Source: Mangrovimicrobium sp033283265 (GTDB lineage: Bacteria; Pseudomonadota; Gammaproteobacteria; Pseudomonadales; Halieaceae). Taken from it: 64,000 nt of DNA. A program made the position numbers and the translations under genes. Location: the NCBI GenBank assembly GCA_033283265.1, contig JAWMQN010000003.1, positions 1 to 64,000 of the forward strand. The letters run 5' to 3'. Every line of letters begins with the position of its first letter. Position 1 is the first letter of the stretch. Shown here in pieces: positions 63,750-64,000 of the stretch. Under the pieces are notes generated by a model. The model made no database searches, was not told where the DNA came from, and was given only the letters and a program-made list of their open reading frames with translations.

Positions 63750-64000
63750 CAGGTGAGCACCTTCAGTGCGAGGTACTGGCTGAAGCGACGCATGAACCAC
63801 AGGGCGCAGTAGATAACCCCGATGGAAACCACACCGATTGCCAGCAGATGTGTGAGGTCAGGTGCCGCGTGGTGAATCATCACCTGGCGATGCGCGTCGA
63901 TAATGAAAGCCAGCGGATTGAGGGTGAACAGCAACTCGACTTTCTGCGGGTTCTCGATACCGCGCGGATCCCAGAAGATGCCCGAGGTGAACATCAGGAA
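63749..64000 (-). CDS. wzm: ABC transporter permease, Wzm type (3' end only)
   Basis: Only the last 83 codons are in the window; the gene continues past the right edge. The visible part has FLMFTSGIFWDP, PLAFIIDAHRQVMI and a final membrane helix (LAIGVVSIGVIYCALWF) as in ABC-2 polysaccharide permeases. It is translationally coupled to the ATPase and forms the exporter with it. Confidence 0.88.
   Translation of the reverse strand, partial: FLMFTSGIFWDPRGIENPQKVELLFTLNPLAFIIDAHRQVMIHHAAPDLTHLLAIGVVSIGVIYCALWFMRRFSQYLALKVLT

Noticed and set aside
46932..64000. Recently transferred island judged by base composition
   Set aside because: By eye the GC content and codon use of the polysaccharide genes look like those of the flanking housekeeping genes. 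No integrase, transposase, tRNA or direct repeats were seen.

Overview
This is a GC-rich, gene-dense chromosomal window from a gammaproteobacterium. The partial 16S rRNA gene, the marker genes and the gene order (tyrS beside an rRNA operon, then an M23 peptidase, anmK, erpA and argC) are close to Pseudomonas. The overall mix suggests a marine relative such as the Halieaceae/Cellvibrionales group. That placement is inferred from gene order and the first 113 bases of 16S, not from a tree.

Layout. Bases 1-113 are the 5' end of a 16S rRNA gene on the minus strand, with a leader and two tandem promoters running up to about 590. Bases 674-17105 hold conserved housekeeping genes: tyrS, an M23 cell-wall peptidase, anmK, erpA, argC, a ClC channel, heme genes hemJ-hemL-hemB, a small exported protein, a NUDIX hydrolase, a ModF-like double ATPase, a TPR lipoprotein and mrcB. 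Bases 17189-24435 carry an adenosine kinase-like gene, polB, a pentapeptide protein, a DUF2333 protein, a PCu(A)C copper chaperone and dsbD. Bases 24639-34040 carry aroQ-accB-accC-prmA, dusB-fis-purH-purD-coq7, an OsmC protein and a Vfr/CRP regulator. Bases 34065-41121 hold a TPR-methyltransferase fusion, the trpE-G-D-C operon with a probable leader peptide, rpe and murU. amgK then sits back to back with lptD-surA-pdxA.

From 47018 to the right edge the window changes character. Instead of the rsmA-apaG-apaH genes that commonly follow pdxA, there is a surface-polysaccharide region. It holds a PqqD-like/glycosyltransferase fusion, two membrane proteins, GT4- and GT2-type glycosyltransferases, two sulfotransferase-like proteins, a polysaccharide pyruvyl transferase-like protein, a GT8-like/FkbM fusion, a WcaJ-type initiating sugar-phosphate transferase, UDP-galactopyranose mutase (glf), a galactofuranosyltransferase-like protein and an ABC exporter (ATPase complete, permease cut by the window end). 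Together these suggest a galactofuranose-containing glycan that may also be sulfated, pyruvylated and methylated. It would be started on a lipid carrier and exported by an ABC transporter.

The most interesting items are the PqqD-like/glycosyltransferase fusion with its two membrane neighbours, the GT8/FkbM fusion, and a 22-codon trpE leader peptide ending Trp-Arg-Trp. No CRISPR array, prophage, insertion sequence or tRNA gene was recognised. Many convergent genes end within a few bases of each other, and I saw no convincing intrinsic terminator.
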